Below, piece by piece: positions 8,622 through 17,141 of a stretch of DNA of 64,000 bases; the stretch's first letter is position 1, and the number at the start of each line of letters is the position of its first letter. The notes under the pieces were generated by a model. The model saw only the letters and a list, made by a program, of their open reading frames with translations, had not been told where the DNA came from and did no database searches. The DNA is from an uncultured Pseudoxanthomonas sp. Lineage in GTDB: Bacteria; Pseudomonadota; Gammaproteobacteria; Xanthomonadales; Xanthomonadaceae. The stretch lies in assembly GCA_946479745.1 (NCBI GenBank), contig CAMLGZ010000022.1:8692-72691 (forward strand). Direction: 5' to 3'. Position numbers and translations under genes: made by a program.

Positions 8622-9686
8622 CTAGGCTCCAACGAGCTCGGCCACGGCAGCGGCAAAAGCCTGGGGCGCCTCCTGAGGCAGGTTATGACCGACATCCGGG
8701 ACTATCCGGTGCACACGACTCGCGGTGAACCGAAACGCGGTCGCTTTGCCGTCGTTCGCCGTGACGACGCCGTCCCCGCTGCCGTCCAGGGTGATGGCCG
8801 GCACTGCTATCGAAGGTAGCTGGCTGAGCCGTTCCTGAAGTTGTGAGTAGCGCCTGTCTCCAGGCACAAGTCCAAAACGATGCCGATAAGAATGAATGAC
8901 GATATCGACGAAGTCCGGGCCGTCGAAGGCCGCTGCCGCGCGTTCGAACGTAACGTCGCTGAATCTCCAGTTGGGCGACCATTGCGTCCACAACGTGCGC
9001 GCGATCTCTCGCCGGTACTGCTGCAATCCGGCTCTTCCCCGCTCCTGATGAAAGTAGTACTGGTACCACAGGGGAACTTCCCCCTTCGGCGGTACCGGTC
9101 GCTGCGATGCGGCGATGTCCTGGATCAGATAACTGTTGACGCAGACCAAACCTGTGCAGCGTTCAGGGAAGAGCGCGGCGGAGACGCACGCTGCCCTGCC
9201 GCCCCAGTCGTAGCCCGCCACCACCGCCCGCTCCACTCCAAGCGCATCCATGAGCGCGATAAGGTCGGCACCGAGGGCGGCCTGTTCACCCGATCTCATA
9301 GTGCCGGCATCCAGGAATCTCGTAGGCGCATAGCCGCGGAGATAGGGCACGATGACGCGCATGCCGCGGGATGCCAGCATCGGTGCCACCTCCACATAGC
9401 TGTGGATATCGTAGGGAAAACCGTGCAGAAGCATTGCGACCGGCCCATCCCTCGGGCCCGTTTCGTAATAGGCGATATTGAGCACGCCGGCATCGACGTA
9501 TCTCAATGGCTTCAGGCGCGTCAATGGCAACCCGTCACCGGCGTGGGCCGGTGGGCTACCGGCAATGGTTGCACCCATCGTGTGGCTGAGCATCGGCGTG
9601 GCTAGCGCTGCAAGCGGGGAGAGTGCCGCTGTGGCAACCGCGCGCTCCAGAAAACGACGACGATTCGGATCGAGTTCGATTGTCAT
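8622..9686 (-). CDS. Tat-exported alpha/beta hydrolase, epoxide hydrolase-like
   Basis: A 354-residue protein. The N-terminus NRRRFLERAVATAAL is a twin-arginine signal. After it come HGFP (89-92) as oxyanion-hole region, GYDWGG with Asp160 in the nucleophile position, and a C-terminal DVGHNLPQ with His near 334. An aspartate rather than serine nucleophile places it with epoxide hydrolases and haloalkane dehalogenases. The gene is the last of three consecutive minus-strand alpha/beta hydrolase genes, each with its own export signal and spacers of about 90-100 bases. The substrate is unknown. Confidence 0.85.
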   Translation of the reverse strand: MTIELDPNRRRFLERAVATAALSPLAALATPMLSHTMGATIAGSPPAHAGDGLPLTRLKPLRYVDAGVLNIAYYETGPRDGPVAMLLHGFPYDIHSYVEVAPMLASRGMRVIVPYLRGYAPTRFLDAGTMRSGEQAALGADLIALMDALGVERAVVAGYDWGGRAACVSAALFPERCTGLVCVNSYLIQDIAASQRPVPPKGEVPLWYQYYFHQERGRAGLQQYRREIARTLWTQWSPNWRFSDVTFERAAAAFDGPDFVDIVIHSYRHRFGLVPGDRRYSQLQERLSQLPSIAVPAITLDGSGDGVVTANDGKATAFRFTASRVHRIVPDVGHNLPQEAPQAFAAAVAELVGA

Positions 9687-9789
9687 GGTAATTCCTGTTC
9701 ATGGCGGAATACTCGTCCCGCACGCGCGAGACCCGCAACATCGTCGACTGGAATGAATCGAGAGCTGCAGGACCCCCAGCGCGAAAGGG

Positions 9790-10569
9790 TTACTTGGATC
9801 GCGCGGCCATCAGGATCAGGTCCGCGACGGCTTGGGGATGCGACACCATCACGACATGGGAAGCGCCGGGCACCACGACCGTCTTCTTCGAACTCGCACG
9901 TTCGGCCATGAAACCGAGCGCGGCCGCTGGAATGTTCTTGTCCTGGTCGCCATAAACAAACCACGAAGGGATCCGCTTCCAGGCCATTGCACCGGCGGCA
10001 GGTTCATTGAGCGCCGCTTCGGTCACCGGGCGCTGCGACGCCGCCATGAGCTTCGCATCGGCCCCGGACACGTCTGCGGCGAACTGGCCGTGGAACTTGT
10101 CCTGACGGATATACAGGTCATTTCCGCCATCCGGGAGTGCGACCGGCGGAGCAAGTGCCGAGCCGAGGCTACTGCCGGGAAATTTTCCCGAAAGCCCCGC
10201 CGCGGTCTCTCCCGCTTCCGCTGCGAATGCGGCGACAAAGACCAGTCCCTTGATGTTCCGGTTGGAATCGGCGGCCTCGCCTATCACCAGCCCACCATAC
10301 GAGTGGCCCACCAGCACGACCGGCGTCTTGATGGAGCCGACGATATCGTCCAGATACTGGGCATCGCCCTTGACGCTTCGCAACGGATTGGCGACGGCAA
10401 CCACGGGATAGCCCTGCTTCTGCAGGATTGCGACCACGCCGTTCCACGAAGAGGATTCGGCGAATGCGCCATGCACCAGGACGATAGTCGGCTTATCCGA
10501 TTGCGCGGCGGCAACCGGGCTGAACATCGCGGAGAGGATCAGGACCAGGCTTGCAATTGACTTGTTCAT
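9790..10569 (-). CDS. Secreted alpha/beta hydrolase
   Basis: A 259-residue protein with a Sec signal peptide (MNKSIASLVLILSAMFSPVAA) and a mature alpha/beta hydrolase domain. VHGAFAESSSW (32-42) forms the oxyanion region, the nucleophile elbow is GHSYGG with Ser90, and a C-terminal GASHVV supplies the histidine. The sequence style matches the EstC-like/pyrethroid-hydrolase-like group that acts on small esters. It sits between two other exported hydrolase genes on the same strand. The substrate cannot be deduced. Confidence 0.85.
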   Translation of the reverse strand: MNKSIASLVLILSAMFSPVAAAQSDKPTIVLVHGAFAESSSWNGVVAILQKQGYPVVAVANPLRSVKGDAQYLDDIVGSIKTPVVLVGHSYGGLVIGEAADSNRNIKGLVFVAAFAAEAGETAAGLSGKFPGSSLGSALAPPVALPDGGNDLYIRQDKFHGQFAADVSGADAKLMAASQRPVTEAALNEPAAGAMAWKRIPSWFVYGDQDKNIPAAALGFMAERASSKKTVVVPGASHVVMVSHPQAVADLILMAARSK

Positions 10570-10660
10570 GCTGTTTTCCTTGTGGGGGATTGTTAGCGCG
10601 TGCGAATCGTTAGAAGCGGCATGCGCTGAATCTATCTGCGTTTCATGGACGTGGCCGGCG

Positions 10661-11617
10661 TCATTGCCCTATGAAGTCCAGCAGATCCTTGTTCAAACGC
10701 TCCTTGTGCGTTTCCGCAATACCGTGCGGTGCGCCCGCATACTCGATCAATTTCGCGCCCTTGATCAGTTTCGCCGAGGCACGGCCCGCTGCATCGATTG
10801 GGACGATCTGATCGTCATCGCCATGGATCACCAGGGTGGGCACGTCGATCCGCTTGAGATCCTCGGTGAAATCCGTTGCCGAAAAAGCCGCGATCGAATC
10901 GTAGGTGTTCTTGTGCCCGCCCATCAGGGCCTGCATCAAGAACGAATTGATCAGTCCTTGTGACGCCTTTGCGCCTGGACGATTGAATCCGTAGAACGGA
11001 CCGGACACGAATTCCAGATAGAACTGCGAACGATTCTCCAGCGAAGCCTTGCGCGAAGCATCGAAGACCTCGACAGGTAGCCCGCCCGGATTGGATGGCG
11101 TCTTCAACATAAGCGGCGGCACTGCGCTGACCAGCACTACCTTGCTTACGCGGCCGGTTCCGTGGCGTCCGACGTAGCGCGCGACCTCGCCGCCACCGGT
11201 CGAGAATCCGACCAGCACGGCATTCTTGATATCCAGCGTTTCGATCACGGTCGCCAGATCGTCAGCGTAATGGTCCATGTCGTTGCCGTCCCAGGGCTGA
11301 CTGGAACGGCCATGGCCACGGCGATCATGGGCGATGACGCGATAGCCCTTCGAAGCCAGGAACATCATCTGCGATTCCCAACTGTCCGAGCTCAGAGGCC
11401 AGCCATGACTGAAGATCACCGGCTGGCCGCTGCCCCAATCCTTGTAGTAGATCTGAGTGCCATCCTTCATGGTCATGTAGTTTGAGATGTGGGACACAGC
11501 GCTGGCAGCGTGTGGCTTAGAGGTCGGTGCGGGGGCCGAACCGTCGCTCACGGCCTGAGCGGGATTGCTTGCCATGGCAAGCGCGGCTGCGGAGATGAAG
11601 CTGGTCAGACTTTTCAT
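10661..11617 (-). CDS. Secreted alpha/beta hydrolase, non-heme chloroperoxidase/arylesterase-like
   Basis: A 318-residue protein with a signal peptide ending near AQA (residue 22) and a short linker. The hydrolase domain has [17 protein letters not shown] with Ser139, an Asp in HGDDDQIVP and a His in APHGIAETH. It closely resembles cofactor-free chloroperoxidases/arylesterases, which are normally cytosolic, so the export signal is the unusual feature. It is the first of three hydrolase genes reading leftward and lies just downstream of an NmrA-type gene. Its leader contains a CCCCCAC block also seen upstream of 10569 and 16757. Confidence 0.87.
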   Translation of the reverse strand: MKSLTSFISAAALAMASNPAQAVSDGSAPAPTSKPHAASAVSHISNYMTMKDGTQIYYKDWGSGQPVIFSHGWPLSSDSWESQMMFLASKGYRVIAHDRRGHGRSSQPWDGNDMDHYADDLATVIETLDIKNAVLVGFSTGGGEVARYVGRHGTGRVSKVVLVSAVPPLMLKTPSNPGGLPVEVFDASRKASLENRSQFYLEFVSGPFYGFNRPGAKASQGLINSFLMQALMGGHKNTYDSIAAFSATDFTEDLKRIDVPTLVIHGDDDQIVPIDAAGRASAKLIKGAKLIEYAGAPHGIAETHKERLNKDLLDFIGQ

Positions 11618-11686
11618 TTTCGATATCTCACGGTGGGGGAGGGATTTGTTTCACTATTGGCCACGGGCTATCCGTGTTCTTCGCAA

Positions 11687-12490
11687 CTAGTGTGTACGGG
11701 CCAGGGGATCGGGGTGGTGGACATGCGGAATCCGGACCGAGCCGGACAGATAGCCATCGAGCCAGTCCCTGAAATAGGTTCTGGCGATCAATGCGTGCGC
11801 TCCGGGTGTGAGCGTGCGGTCGTCCAGGATCGCGTTGTAGTAGCTCGCGGTCTGGTCCGCGATGACCGCCCTGTTGTCCTGATAGCTGTACATCACCCAT
11901 TGAACGAGATCGCATAACCGGTAGGACTCCGGTCCGGCAATCTCGATGGTTGCGCGCGATGGCGGCGCGGCCACCAGTTCGGCCAGAAGATCGGCGACGT
12001 CGTCCGCCGCAACCGGTTGCACCAGGGCAGGCGATAGGTGGACGTTCTCCTCACCACTGCCGGGCGGAATGATGTTGGCCATGAATTCGAAGAACTGCGT
12101 CGATTGCACGATGGTGTGGGGGACATTCGAGTTCCTGACGAGGCTTTCTTGAATTTCCTTCGCACGGAAATAGCCGCTGGCCTGCAGGCGCTGCGTGCCG
12201 ACGACCGAAAGCGCAAGGTGATGGGAAACGCCAGCGATTTCACCAGCCGCAAGCAGCTGTCGACTCGACTCCCTGAAGAACTCGGTGACCTCCGGTTCTT
12301 CGAACGACGGCGCATTGGTCACGTCGACCACGGTGTGCGCTCCGCTCAGCGCCTCCTTCAATCCTTCGCCTGTGACAGTGTCGACCCCGGACCTTCTTGA
12401 AGCCGCTATCGCCCCATACCCACGGGACCTGAGCCTAGCCACGAGCCTGGCGCCGACAAGGCCATTTCCGCCAGCCACTACGACTTTCAT
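11687..12490 (-). CDS. NmrA/SDR-family NAD(P)-binding protein (paralogue of 17142-17912)
   Basis: A 267-residue atypical SDR with the N-terminal nucleotide-binding motif GGNGLVG (residues 7-13). There is no YxxxK catalytic pair, as in NmrA-like redox sensors and quinone/NADPH-responsive proteins. I chose ATG 12490 because GAGAGGAG precedes it at good spacing; the open frame extends eight codons further. It is clearly homologous to the gene at 17142: shared blocks include HHLALSVVGT/HHIALSVVGT, ASGYFR and STQFFEF/STQFYEF. It follows the bestrophin gene on the same strand with about 20 bases between them, suggesting co-transcription. Confidence 0.87.
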   Translation of the reverse strand: MKVVVAGGNGLVGARLVARLRSRGYGAIAASRRSGVDTVTGEGLKEALSGAHTVVDVTNAPSFEEPEVTEFFRESSRQLLAAGEIAGVSHHLALSVVGTQRLQASGYFRAKEIQESLVRNSNVPHTIVQSTQFFEFMANIIPPGSGEENVHLSPALVQPVAADDVADLLAELVAAPPSRATIEIAGPESYRLCDLVQWVMYSYQDNRAVIADQTASYYNAILDDRTLTPGAHALIARTYFRDWLDGYLSGSVRIPHVHHPDPLARTH

Positions 12491-12510
12491 GTTTCGGACT
12501 CCTCTCGAAA

Positions 12511-13575
12511 TCACATCACGATGGGGTTGGACGGAAGGGCATTGGCTGGCAGGCCGATTTCACCGAGAAGTTCTCTCAGATCGATTTCAATGGAGGCGCA
12601 TATCTGCGAGATCGGCACGTCATTCGCTCCACCCTCGAACGGGTTGGAACTGCTTTCCCCCACCTGATCCAGCGCGGCGTACATCCAGCAAATGAGTACG
12701 CTCAAGGGGATGGCTAGCCAGACCATGTGACCTGCCATCGCACCGCCGACGACCTGGTTCATGCGCTCCAGCTCGCCGATCATTCCCAGCGGCAGCAGGA
12801 CGCACAGAATCCTGACGAATATCGCACCGACTATCGCGTATTGCCGCGGGTACGGATAGTTCTTGATCCGCTCACTTTTCGCTTGCTGGTCGTGGAATTC
12901 CTTGAGTATTTTCTGCAATTCGATGAAGACATTGGCCGGGATAGTTCCTGCACTGAACATGTCCCCGAGCGCCTCGCTTTGCAGGCCGAGCACCTGCGTG
13001 GCCTTTCCGTTGGCGATGAGAATCCGTCTTGTCTCTTCTGTAGACACGTACTTCGCTATTTCCGCTTCCAGGACATTCTCTTTCTCAGGAACTTCATAGT
13101 GCTTCCTGTACTCGGCATTGGGTGCCTTCTTGAGCGTTTCCCAGGCCTTGCTGTCGCGCATCTGGTAACGCAGCGCCGTCAACCACGCCAGATGGCGATA
13201 GACCAGATGTCTTGAATCCTTGGCGTCGATCAGGAAATCCCTGCTCATCGAGCCCCAGAGACGGCTCATCGCTGCAATCGAAGCCCAGATCTGTTGCGCT
13301 TCCCAGATCCTGTTGTAGGTTTGCGCATTCTTGAACCCGGCCATCAGGGCGACCGTCGTGCCCAGGAGGAATACGATCCCCCAAGGAATGGACAACCACT
13401 TGAAGCCAAAGACCTGGTAGAGCCCGACCAGCACGACGTTGAGGACAATCAGTACGTACAACGAGCGCCTGGTCCAGGCGATGAATTCCGCAAATTTGTA
13501 GGATCTACCGGCGTACATGCTTTTTGGTTTCCTGATGAGGGTCGCGACTGATACCGCTGATTCCGAGTGATGCAT
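12511..13575 (-). CDS. Bestrophin family ion channel
   Basis: A 354-residue membrane protein with hydrophobic helices near residues 35-60, 62-85, 245-265 and 280-300, and the bestrophin signature NPFEGGANDVPI near the C-terminus. Bacterial bestrophins form pentameric channels, usually for monovalent ions. The start codon lies two bases after the stop of the cytochrome b gene, so translation is probably coupled. The pairing with a cytochrome b is unusual. Function in this organism is inferred from the family only. Confidence 0.88.
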   Translation of the reverse strand: MHHSESAVSVATLIRKPKSMYAGRSYKFAEFIAWTRRSLYVLIVLNVVLVGLYQVFGFKWLSIPWGIVFLLGTTVALMAGFKNAQTYNRIWEAQQIWASIAAMSRLWGSMSRDFLIDAKDSRHLVYRHLAWLTALRYQMRDSKAWETLKKAPNAEYRKHYEVPEKENVLEAEIAKYVSTEETRRILIANGKATQVLGLQSEALGDMFSAGTIPANVFIELQKILKEFHDQQAKSERIKNYPYPRQYAIVGAIFVRILCVLLPLGMIGELERMNQVVGGAMAGHMVWLAIPLSVLICWMYAALDQVGESSSNPFEGGANDVPISQICASIEIDLRELLGEIGLPANALPSNPIVM

Positions 13576-13577
13576 GT

Positions 13578-14891
13578 CTATCGAAGGACTTCACCCGCAG
13601 CTTCTGCGTCGATTCGATCGGGCGGGGTACGGGGTTTTTCTATTCCAAAATGGGTGTAGACCCAGAGGAATCCGAAGTAGCCGAAATAGACGCATGCCAG
13701 GAAGCGGCCGAACCAGTTCTCGATGGCATTGGCTGGCACGTCCGGACCAAGCCATGCAGGGATCAGTTCGGCCGTGACGCCGGCGCCGACCGCACCCAGC
13801 AGCACAAACGAAAGGGCAAAAACGACGAGGGCGATCCTGAATCCCCTACCGCGGTAGCGGATTGATCGGACCTTTCCGCGATCGATCCAAGGCAGCAGGA
13901 ACAGCACTGCGATGGCCCCAAACATGGTGACCACGCCGCTGAGCTTGTGCGGAACGACCCGCAGCATTGCGTAGTAAGGCGTGTAGTACCAAACCGGCTT
14001 GATGTGTGCCGGCGTTACCAATGGGTTGGCTTCTGTGAAATTGTCGTGCTCCAGGAACCAGCCACTCAATGCGGGTGCGTAGAAGACGATGAAGGCCGCC
14101 ACCAGCAGAAACAGGAATACGCTGAGCGTGTCCTCGACGGTGTAGTACGGATGGAAAGGGATGGCGTCCAGTGGAACTCCGTCCGACCGGGTCTTTTCGT
14201 TTATTTCGATGCCTTCCGGGTTGTTCGAGCCCACTTCGTGCAGCGCAAGGATGTGCAGCGTCACCAGTAGCAACAGGGTCAGCGGCAGCGCGATCACGTG
14301 CAGGGCGAAGAAGCGGTTGAGCGTGGCGTCGCCGGGCAGGTAATCGCCCATGATCCATTCGGTCAGGCCGTTGCCGATGACTGGAATGGCGCCGAACAGC
14401 GAGATGATGACCTTGGCGCCCCAGAACGACATCTGTCCCCAGGGCAGCACATAGCCCATGAAGGCCTCGGCCATGAGCACCAGGAACACCAGCATGCCCA
14501 GGATCCACACCAGTTCGCGCGGCTTCTTGTACGAGCCATACATCAGGCCGCGGAACATGTGGATATACACCACCACGAAAAACAGGGAAGCGCCGGTGCT
14601 GTGCATGTAGCGGATCAGCCAGCCCCACTCCACATCGCGCATGATGTATTCGACCGACGAGAACGCTTCGGCCGCATTGGGCTTGTAGAACATGGTCAGG
14701 AAGATGCCGGTGGCGACCTGATTGACCAGAACCAGCAACGCGAACACACCGAAGTAGTACCAGATGTTCAGGTTCTTCGGCGTGTAGTAGCCCGTCGTAT
14801 GCGAGGCCAGGAACGACAGCACCGGCAACCGCTCTTCGGTCCACGCCAGGAAGCGGTTCTTCGGATAGATGCGGACAAATTTGACTGCCAT
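13578..14891 (-). CDS. Stand-alone cytochrome b (bc1-type), no Rieske or c1 partner
   Basis: A full-length 437-residue cytochrome b with eight or more membrane helices. Heme ligands are His97/His111 in helix B and His198/His213 in helix D; the second pair is spaced 15 apart. The Qo motif reads PVWY in HIKPVWYYTPYYAMLR, a variant of PEWY. In a normal pet operon this gene lies between Rieske protein and cytochrome c1 genes, but here the neighbours are a beta-class GST upstream and a bestrophin downstream. It is therefore either an extra copy or part of a different membrane redox unit. It should bind two b hemes and quinone in the inner membrane. Confidence 0.9.
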   Translation of the reverse strand: MAVKFVRIYPKNRFLAWTEERLPVLSFLASHTTGYYTPKNLNIWYYFGVFALLVLVNQVATGIFLTMFYKPNAAEAFSSVEYIMRDVEWGWLIRYMHSTGASLFFVVVYIHMFRGLMYGSYKKPRELVWILGMLVFLVLMAEAFMGYVLPWGQMSFWGAKVIISLFGAIPVIGNGLTEWIMGDYLPGDATLNRFFALHVIALPLTLLLLVTLHILALHEVGSNNPEGIEINEKTRSDGVPLDAIPFHPYYTVEDTLSVFLFLLVAAFIVFYAPALSGWFLEHDNFTEANPLVTPAHIKPVWYYTPYYAMLRVVPHKLSGVVTMFGAIAVLFLLPWIDRGKVRSIRYRGRGFRIALVVFALSFVLLGAVGAGVTAELIPAWLGPDVPANAIENWFGRFLACVYFGYFGFLWVYTHFGIEKPRTPPDRIDAEAAGEVLR

Positions 14892-14955
14892 ATCGCAATC
14901 TCCTCTCGATGAATCCGCGGGATTGGGTCCCGGTTCCCGGCTCTAATTCCTATTT

Positions 14956-15573
14956 CTATTCGAGCGCGTCTTCTTCATTGGCGATCGCCGCGAACACGCC
15001 TGCATCGGCGTACATCCGTTCCAGGAAGCGCGAAAGGTTCTTGAACGGTTCCAGAGATATGTTTTTCCCGACCGCCCAGCGCAACATGACGAACAGGTAG
15101 GGATCGGCGACCGACCGGGTTCCCACCAGCCAGTCCTTTCCTTCGAGCTGGCGATCCAGGCGCTGCAGGTGGACGGCGATCTGCAATCGCGCCTGGTCGC
15201 CCAATGCTTCCGCCAACAATTCGTCGGGCAGGAAACGTGCCGGGGAGAAGATTGGCTTGAACGCCCCGTGCACATCGGAGTTGAGGTAGGCCAGCCAACG
15301 CATTACTTCTGCGCGGCCACGGGTACTTCCGTCGCCCAAGAGGGCCGCCTCCGGTCGCTGTTCGGCGATGTATCCGAGGATCGCGGCGTTCTCCGTCAGC
15401 ATGAAATCGTCATGCGCAAGCAACGGCACGTTGCCGTTCGGATTCATCGCCAGATACTCATCTGACTTGATTGACTCTCGGCTCATACGCAAGGCTTCAT
15501 GCGCGATGCCGGTCCACTTCAGAACGATGTGGTCTGCCAAGGAACAGGCGCCTGGGAAGTAATAGAGCTTCAT
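14956..15573 (-). CDS. Beta-class glutathione S-transferase
   Basis: A 205-residue protein starting MKLYYFPGACSLADHIVLKW. The thioredoxin-like N-terminal domain carries Cys10, the beta-class active-site cysteine, and the cis-Pro segment GNVPLL followed by LTENAAIL, which binds the glutathione glutamyl group. The all-helical C-terminal domain is of usual length. The open frame continues 67 codons upstream but that part has no homology-like character. It conjugates or reduces electrophiles with glutathione in the cytosol, and it sits in a neighbourhood of detoxification genes. Confidence 0.92.
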   Translation of the reverse strand: MKLYYFPGACSLADHIVLKWTGIAHEALRMSRESIKSDEYLAMNPNGNVPLLAHDDFMLTENAAILGYIAEQRPEAALLGDGSTRGRAEVMRWLAYLNSDVHGAFKPIFSPARFLPDELLAEALGDQARLQIAVHLQRLDRQLEGKDWLVGTRSVADPYLFVMLRWAVGKNISLEPFKNLSRFLERMYADAGVFAAIANEEDALE

Positions 15574-15788
15574 TGGTTTTTCCAAGAAATGGGGTGGCGC
15601 TTCTCTTGCCGGGGCTTCTTGTCCGCCGTCTCGCCGTGTCGCTGATCGGAATTCCGCGGGGACACCGCGCCGACGTGGGTTGTCCCGTGCACGAACGGAT
15701 GGAAAGTGCACGCCCGTTACAGCCTCCTCAACGAACTGACATCCGTCTTCTTCGTTACGGCGGACAAGAAGCATTGACGCTTTGCAAT

Positions 15789-16199
15789 TCAGTCCACGGG
15801 TATGAAGACGGGCGCGCCCTGGTCCTTCAACAGGAAGACCAGAAATTTGGCCGGTTGGCTGGCACTGGCATTGCGGCCCACCGTATGAAGGTCGTCAGGA
15901 CCCTCATAAAAGGTTTGCCCCGGCAGGAGAGTGGTTTCCTTACCACCCTTCACCGCCATCACGATGGAACCTTCGAGCACGTAGATGAAGCCGTGGGCAT
16001 CGTGCCGGTGAACCGGATCGGCGCCACCGGGGGGATATTCAACGGTGATCATCAGCACCTCCTTGCCTGGATGATCCTTCAATGCCTGCGTCATCAACGG
16101 AGTGACTTTCGGCTCCAGCGCCTTCGTCATCTGCCCGGCGACGGCCATCCCGGACATCAGGAGCAGCAGCGAACCGAAGATTAGTGCGGGTGCTTGCAT
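15789..16199 (-). CDS. Secreted single-domain cupin
   Basis: A 136-residue protein with a signal peptide (ALIFGSLLLLMSGMAVAGQ) and one cupin barrel. The metal-binding set is visible: His64 and His66 in PVHRHDAHG, Glu76 in YVLEG and a later His in DDLHTVG. Such periplasmic cupins lie beside AhpD-like and GST genes in many proteobacteria and may be metal-dependent dioxygenase-like or sensor proteins; activity is unknown. It lies between the GST and the AhpD-like gene, all on the minus strand. Confidence 0.85.
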   Translation of the reverse strand: MQAPALIFGSLLLLMSGMAVAGQMTKALEPKVTPLMTQALKDHPGKEVLMITVEYPPGGADPVHRHDAHGFIYVLEGSIVMAVKGGKETTLLPGQTFYEGPDDLHTVGRNASASQPAKFLVFLLKDQGAPVFIPVD

Positions 16200-16277
16200 G
16201 ATCGTTTCCTCTTTCTCTGGTAGCGCGGCGTTGTTGGATGCGGAGGTTCGCCTGGAGAATCCAGGCGGTTGCCCGCA

Positions 16278-16757
16278 TCAGTTCAGGTTGGCCTTGTCTA
16301 ATCCGTACGCTTTGTCGTAAGCACCGGGCACGGTTTTGAAACCGACGTTCACCCGGTTCCAGGCATTGATCGCCATCACTAGGAAAGTAAGATCGGAAAT
16401 TTCCTTCTCCGACAGCTGGCCGCGAACGCGGTCGTAGAGTTCGTCCGGAACGCCTTGCGCGGGCAATTGCGTCAGCACTTCGGTCCAGGCCAGGGCGGCG
16501 CGTTCGCGCGGAATGAACAGCGTGGAATCGCGCCACGCCGCAACGTGGTACAGGCGCAAGGGGCGTTCGCCGTGGAGGGTTGCTTGCTTGACGTGCATGT
16601 CCAGGCAGAAAGAGCAGCCATTGATCTGCGAAGCGCGGATCACGACCAGGTCGCGAATGGATTCTTCGATGGCCGAATCCTTCATGGCCAGGTTGAATTC
16701 GACGAACTTCTTGAAGAGTTCCGGGGATTGCTTCTGATAGTCGATGCGCTGCGTCAT
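16278..16757 (-). CDS. Carboxymuconolactone decarboxylase/AhpD-like alkylhydroperoxidase
   Basis: A 159-residue protein with the AhpD signature NGCSFCLDMHVK: Cys48, Cys51 and His55, preceded by the conserved acidic ERAALAW-type helix later on. The pair of cysteines reduces hydroperoxides with a thiol donor. ATG 16757 is the natural start (MTQRIDYQKQSPELF). The open frame runs on for another 257 codons upstream only because of GC-rich bias and contains no recognisable domain. Downstream on the same strand are a secreted cupin and a GST, and the divergent strand carries NmrA-like and Ohr genes, so it fits a peroxide-stress cluster. Confidence 0.9.
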   Translation of the reverse strand: MTQRIDYQKQSPELFKKFVEFNLAMKDSAIEESIRDLVVIRASQINGCSFCLDMHVKQATLHGERPLRLYHVAAWRDSTLFIPRERAALAWTEVLTQLPAQGVPDELYDRVRGQLSEKEISDLTFLVMAINAWNRVNVGFKTVPGAYDKAYGLDKANLN

Positions 16758-17141
16758 GGCAAGTTCTCTGTGGGGGAGGAGTCTGGATGGGGCAACGTGG
16801 AAGTCGTCGTTCCTCGTTGCAAACAGACTAGGGTCGCGTTCCGGACGGCGGTAGACCTGGCTACGGACGCATCGTGTTGTTCGGCGCGCAACAATTCGTG
16901 CGCGTCTTCGTCGAAGACCTCTCTCTCGGCAAAAGAAGCCGCGAAGACCGACGAGTCTGAAGCCCGGATCTCGATTGGTGCGTAATAGGCAACACCGTGA
17001 ATCCAGCGGGACACCTACCGGCCCATTCCTGGGAAGCCATACGATTCCACCTACGTCCGGAGCGGATTCGTCGCTCCGCCGTTCCGCCCCTTGCATCGTC
17101 GACACCTGCCGGGGCGATCCATCCGCTTGAAGAGGTGAAAC
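16758..17141. other. Intergenic region between divergent AhpD-like and NmrA-like genes
   Basis: This 384-base stretch separates two divergent stress genes and should hold both promoters. A CTCCCCCAC block lies in the minus-strand leader near 16770. Short frames on both strands here lack start signals or homology-like composition. No clear palindromic operator was found. Confidence 0.5.
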
